DNA of 8,419 bases from JAKOQB01 sp050258235 (lineage in GTDB: Bacteria > Pseudomonadota > Gammaproteobacteria > Burkholderiales > Burkholderiaceae_F). The translations under genes were made by a program, and so were the position numbers. The stretch is from NCBI GenBank assembly GCA_050258235.1, contig JBLMYK010000047.1, positions 1 through 8,419 on the forward strand, given 5' to 3'. The first letter of the stretch is position 1. Every line of letters starts with the position of its first letter. Shown piece by piece: positions 5,667 to 8,419 of the stretch. The notes under the pieces were generated by a model. That model saw only the letters and a list, made by a program, of their open reading frames with translations. It searched no databases and had not been told where the DNA came from.

Positions 5667-7039
5667 ATCCGATGGACGACCGTCATCCGAGCCGAGCGCT
5701 CGCCGGCTTCGCCGCTTCATTGCGCTTCGCCGACATTCCGGCGGCCGTCGTCCGCAGGACCGAGGACCTGTTCGTCGACTGGCTTGGTTCCGCGCTGGCC
5801 GGCAAGGGCGCACGTGCGGTCGAATCGATCGCCCGCTTCGCGGAAGCGATGGGCCCGGCGAACGGTCCGAGCGAGATCCTGATCCATCGCCGCACGACGA
5901 GCCCGCTGCTGGCCGCGACGATCAATGCCGCCTCATCGCACGTCGCCGAGCAGGACGACGTGCACAACGGGTCCGTGTTCCATCCGGCCACCGTCGTGTT
6001 TCCGCCCGCGCTCGCGGTCGCGCAGGCGCTCGGTCGCAGCGGCGAGGCGCTGCTGCTCGCTGCGGTCGCAGGCTACGAAGTCGGCATCCGCGTCGGCGAA
6101 TTCCTCGGCCGCGAGCACTACAAGGTCTTCCACACGACCGGCACCGCGGGCACGCTGGCCGCAGCGGCGGCGGTTGGCAGCCTGCTGAGGCTGGACGACG
6201 ACCAGATGCTGAACGCTTTCGGCTCGGCGGGCACGCAGTCGGCCGGCCTGTGGGAATTCCTGCGCGATGCAGCCGACTCCAAGCAGTTGCACACTGCGCA
6301 CGCGGCAGCGGCCGGACTCACCGCGGCGTACCTCGCACGCGATGGATTCACCGGCGCGCGCCACATCCTCGAGGGACCGCAGGGCATGGCCGCCGGGATG
6401 GCGCGCGATGCCGATCCGGCGCGACTCGTCGACGGCCTGGGCACGCGCTGGGCCACTTCGGAAACGTCGTTCAAGTACCACGCATCGTGCCGCCACACGC
6501 ACCCGGCCGCCGATGCCTTGCTGCAGGTGATGCGTGCACATTCTCTGCAGCCCGCGCAGATCGCGCACGTCACCGCGCACGTGCACCGCGCCGCGCTCGA
6601 CGTGCTCGGGCCGGTCACGGATCCCACGACCGTGCACCAGTCGAAATTCTCGATGGGCACCGTGCTCGCGCTGGCGGCGCGCTATGCGCATGCCGGACTG
6701 CCCGAATTCGAACATCACTTCCGCGATGCGGACGTCGTCGATCTGCGAAATCGCGTGACGATGGAATTCGATCCGGAGGTCGATGCCGCGTATCCGGCGT
6801 GCTGGATCGGCAAGGTCACGGTGGTCACGGTCGATGGGCGGCGGCTGCATGGGCGCGTCGACGAGCCCAAGGGCGATCCGGGCAACACGCTCGACCGCAG
6901 CGAACTGCGCGCCAAGGCGCTGCAACTGGCCGCATTCAGCAGCGCGGCCAGCCCGACCGAAATGGACGCGCTGCTCGAACGCGCGTGGTCGATTGCGCAG
7001 GCAGATCGGGTGCCGCGGCTGCTGGCCGCGCAGGCCTGA
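5660..7039 (+). CDS. MmgE/PrpD family protein (dehydratase/decarboxylase fold)
   Basis: Protein of 459 aa, the usual size for MmgE/PrpD proteins, a family that includes 2-methylcitrate dehydratase and cis-aconitate decarboxylase. Family motifs in order: EQDDVHNGSVFHPATVVFPP (97-116), VFHTTGTAGTLAAAAAVG (156-173), AFGSAGTQSAGLWEFL (186-201), SKQLHTAHAAAAG (207-219) and SFKYHASCRHTHPAADAL (270-287). Aligned by eye to cis-aconitate decarboxylase, the positions of active-site His103, His159, Lys207 and Lys272 correspond to His108, His158, Lys208 and Lys272, with the acidic pair at Asp99-Asp100. The acidic residue equivalent to Asp93 appears to be replaced. It is translationally coupled to the CoA-transferase and followed after 25 bp by the methyltransferase. 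PA0881 of the P. aeruginosa itaconate locus is the likely counterpart. The reaction is not determined; it could be a dehydratase or decarboxylase acting on a tricarboxylic or branched dicarboxylic acid. Confidence 0.9.
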   Translation: MVNPMDDRHPSRALAGFAASLRFADIPAAVVRRTEDLFVDWLGSALAGKGARAVESIARFAEAMGPANGPSEILIHRRTTSPLLAATINAASSHVAEQDDVHNGSVFHPATVVFPPALAVAQALGRSGEALLLAAVAGYEVGIRVGEFLGREHYKVFHTTGTAGTLAAAAAVGSLLRLDDDQMLNAFGSAGTQSAGLWEFLRDAADSKQLHTAHAAAAGLTAAYLARDGFTGARHILEGPQGMAAGMARDADPARLVDGLGTRWATSETSFKYHASCRHTHPAADALLQVMRAHSLQPAQIAHVTAHVHRAALDVLGPVTDPTTVHQSKFSMGTVLALAARYAHAGLPEFEHHFRDADVVDLRNRVTMEFDPEVDAAYPACWIGKVTVVTVDGRRLHGRVDEPKGDPGNTLDRSELRAKALQLAAFSSAASPTEMDALLERAWSIAQADRVPRLLAAQA

Positions 7040-7064
7040 GCAGGCACTTGCCGGAGGAGTGACG

Positions 7065-7733
7065 ATGGCGTCCACGGGCAACAGCGAGGGCGATCGGCAA
7101 GCGGCCTCGCCCGAAGTGACGCGCAAGCTGAAGGCATTCTGGGATGCACGCTATGCGGACGAGGAGTTCGCCTACGGCACCGCGCCGAACGATTTCCTGG
7201 TGCAGATGATCGATCGCATTGCGCCGCAGGGGCACGTGCTTTGCCTGGCCGACGGCGAGGGACGCAACGGCGCGTGGCTGGCGCAGCAGGGCAGGCGTGT
7301 CACGTCGGTCGACGTCTCGGAGCGCGGAATGCAGAAGGCGCGCGACCTGGCGCGGCGCGCCGGCGTGACGATCGACACGGCGACGTGCGACGTGACGCAC
7401 TATGCGCTCGGCGTGGCGGCGTGGGACGCGATCGTATCGATCTTCCTGCACCTGCCGCCGAAGCCGCGCCGTGCGCTGCATGCGCGCTGTGCGGCGGCGC
7501 TGAAGCCGGGCGGGACCTTCATCTACGAGGCTTACGGCCACGAGCAGCTGCGCTACGGCACCGGCGGGCCGAAGGAGCCGGAACTGCTGCCGACGCTCGA
7601 AGACGTGCTGGCCGACCTGACCGGTCTGCGCATCGAGCATCGCTTCGCCGGGACGCGGGCGGTGCACGAGGGGCGCCTGCATCACGGCGTGGGCTACGTA
7701 GTGCAGATCGTCGCGCGCAGGGAGGCTGCATGA
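7065..7733 (+). CDS. Class I SAM-dependent methyltransferase (TehB/SmtA-like)
   Basis: Protein of 222 aa with a Rossmann-type methyltransferase fold. FWDARYADEEFAYGTAPNDFL (25-45) is an N-terminal signature shared with TehB and thiopurine-type relatives. Motif I is VLCLADGEGRNGAWLA (58-73), where the usual D-x-G-x-G-x-G is A-D-G-E-G-R-N. Asp83 in VTSVDVS is the expected ribose-contacting acid, CDVTHY (108-113) binds the adenine region, WDAIVSIFLHLPP (120-132) is motif IV-like, and LKPGGTFIYEAY (146-157) closes the core. The start at 7065 follows GGAGGAG by 5 nt. It overlaps the VOC gene by 4 bp (ATGA), so the two are translationally coupled. Known itaconate loci of P. aeruginosa and Salmonella do not, to my knowledge, carry this gene. 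The methyl acceptor is unknown; a carboxylate, a thiol or a toxic oxyanion are all possible. Confidence 0.88.
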   Translation: MASTGNSEGDRQAASPEVTRKLKAFWDARYADEEFAYGTAPNDFLVQMIDRIAPQGHVLCLADGEGRNGAWLAQQGRRVTSVDVSERGMQKARDLARRAGVTIDTATCDVTHYALGVAAWDAIVSIFLHLPPKPRRALHARCAAALKPGGTFIYEAYGHEQLRYGTGGPKEPELLPTLEDVLADLTGLRIEHRFAGTRAVHEGRLHHGVGYVVQIVARREAA

Positions 7734-8107
7734 TCGATCACCTCGACCATCTGGTGCTGACGACCTGCGACCGCGCCGCTTGCATCGATTTCTACACGCG
7801 CGTGCTCGGCATGCAGCTCGAGACCTTCGGCGCGGATCGCACCGCGCTGCGCTTCGGCAGCCAGAAGATCAACCTGCACGAGCGCGGCCGCGAGTTCGAA
7901 CCCAAGGCGCACCTGCCGGTACCGGGCGCGCTGGACCTGTGCTTCATCGCCGACCGGCCGCTCGACCGGGTGATCGCGCACCTGCAGGCCTGCGGCTGGC
8001 CGATCATCGAAGGGCCGGTCGAACGCACCGGCGCCACGCGGCGCTTGCGCTCGATCTATGTGCGCGATCCCGACCTGAACCTGGTCGAGATTTCAGAGCC
8101 GATCTGA
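7730..8107 (+). CDS. VOC family protein (glyoxalase/bleomycin-resistance fold, STM3117-like)
   Basis: Protein of 125 aa with a single vicinal-oxygen-chelate module made of two beta-alpha-beta-beta-beta halves. It opens with IDHLDHLVLTTCD (2-14) and CIDFYTRVLGMQLETFG (18-34), continues with FGSQKINLHERG (42-53) and ends with IYVRDPDLNLVEISE (109-123). Candidate metal ligands are His7, His50 and Glu120. The motif order, including KINLHE, FEPKA and a GPVERTGA stretch, matches the subgroup often labelled virulence protein STM3117, from the Salmonella itaconate-degradation locus, and PA0880 in P. aeruginosa. The start at 7730 overlaps the methyltransferase stop and follows GGAGG by 4 nt. Its 3' end overlaps the convergent LysR gene by 15 bp. 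The substrate is unknown; a classical lactoylglutathione lyase role is less likely given the context. Confidence 0.9.
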   Translation: MIDHLDHLVLTTCDRAACIDFYTRVLGMQLETFGADRTALRFGSQKINLHERGREFEPKAHLPVPGALDLCFIADRPLDRVIAHLQACGWPIIEGPVERTGATRRLRSIYVRDPDLNLVEISEPI

Positions 8108-8419
8108 GCGGCGCCGATTCGGTGCCGCGGGCGGCGGCTGCGCGGCGCGGGCGTCCTCGACCAGCAGGTCGACCAGGTCGCGCGCGAACGCGGGCAGTGC
8201 ATCGAGGCTGCGCACGCAGATCTGCAGCTCGCGCAGCGCCCAGTCGTCCGTCAGCGGCACGATGCGGATATCCATCGTCTGCGCGTGGCGCCGCGCGGCC
8301 GATTCGGGCAGCACGCCCACGCCGACCGCGGCCTCGATCATCCGGCACGCGGCTTCGAAATTGCCGACGTGGATGCGCAGCTTGATGCGCCGGTGCAGCG
8401 CGTCGCAGATCTGCTGCAG
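8093..8419 (-). CDS. LysR-family transcriptional regulator (partial, N-terminus off right edge)
   Basis: The C-terminal 108 residues of a LysR-type regulator, including the end of the inducer-binding (periplasmic-binding-protein-like) domain. Diagnostic stretches are IHVGNFEAACRMIEAAVGVG (visible residues 16-35) followed by VLPESAARR, matching the conserved segment before the last strand. IRIVPLTDDWALRELQICVR follows, then a closing helix FARDLVDLLVED. The tail after it is Ala/Pro/Arg-rich and spans the overlap with the VOC gene. The DNA-binding helix-turn-helix is outside the window. Convergent placement next to the operon suggests it is the pathway regulator, comparable to the LysR gene PA0877 of the itaconate locus, though there the gene is divergent from the operon. 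Family call is secure; the regulatory target is inferred. Confidence 0.9.
   Translation of the reverse strand: MQQICDALHRRIKLRIHVGNFEAACRMIEAAVGVGVLPESAARRHAQTMDIRIVPLTDDWALRELQICVRSLDALPAFARDLVDLLVEDARAAQPPPAAPNRRRSDRL

Noticed and set aside
2376..5813. Very long minus-strand open frame (over 1,100 codons) opposite the hydratase, dehydrogenase and CoA-transferase genes
   Set aside because: It is Arg/His/Ala-rich without recognisable domains and lies antisense to three well-identified genes. Long antisense frames are common in GC-rich DNA where stop codons are rare.
7730..8107. Lactoylglutathione lyase (GloA)
   Set aside because: The fold is right, but the sequence fits the STM3117-like subgroup found in itaconate loci, and there is no glutathione-related gene nearby.

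Overview
The window is high-GC DNA (roughly two thirds G+C by eye) with dense, closely packed genes and strong GGAGG-type ribosome binding sites. Gene content and codon use fit a betaproteobacterium, most likely Burkholderiales; this is inference, since no taxonomic marker is present. No mobile element, CRISPR array, tRNA or rRNA was seen.

Left part (1-2196, all minus strand): a TerC/Alx-family membrane protein gene runs off the left edge. Its 5' leader carries a very recognisable yybP-ykoY manganese riboswitch with a sigma70-like promoter just upstream. To the right lie a zinc-independent MDR (quinone oxidoreductase-like) dehydrogenase and, 27 bp upstream of it, a dodecin flavin-storage protein; these two look like a small operon.

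A roughly 210-bp divergent intergenic region (2197-2408) with several inverted repeats separates this from the main feature, a six-gene plus-strand operon (2409-8107). Its genes encode a hot-dog-fold itaconyl/mesaconyl-CoA hydratase-like protein, an acyl-CoA dehydrogenase, a family III (CaiB/BaiF) CoA-transferase, an MmgE/PrpD-family protein, a class I SAM-dependent methyltransferase and a VOC-family (glyoxalase fold) protein. Genes are 13-25 bp apart or overlap (7 bp and 4 bp), so they are probably co-transcribed. A LysR-family regulator gene, cut by the right edge, converges on the operon and overlaps its last gene by 15 bp.

The hydratase, dehydrogenase, VOC, PrpD, CoA-transferase and LysR set matches the known content of the Pseudomonas aeruginosa itaconate locus (PA0877-PA0883), reordered. 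Two differences stand out: no citramalyl-CoA lyase is present in the window, and a methyltransferase has been added. The likely role is CoA-dependent breakdown of a C5 branched dicarboxylate (itaconate, mesaconate, methylsuccinate or a relative) under LysR control. The exact substrate is not determined by the sequence.
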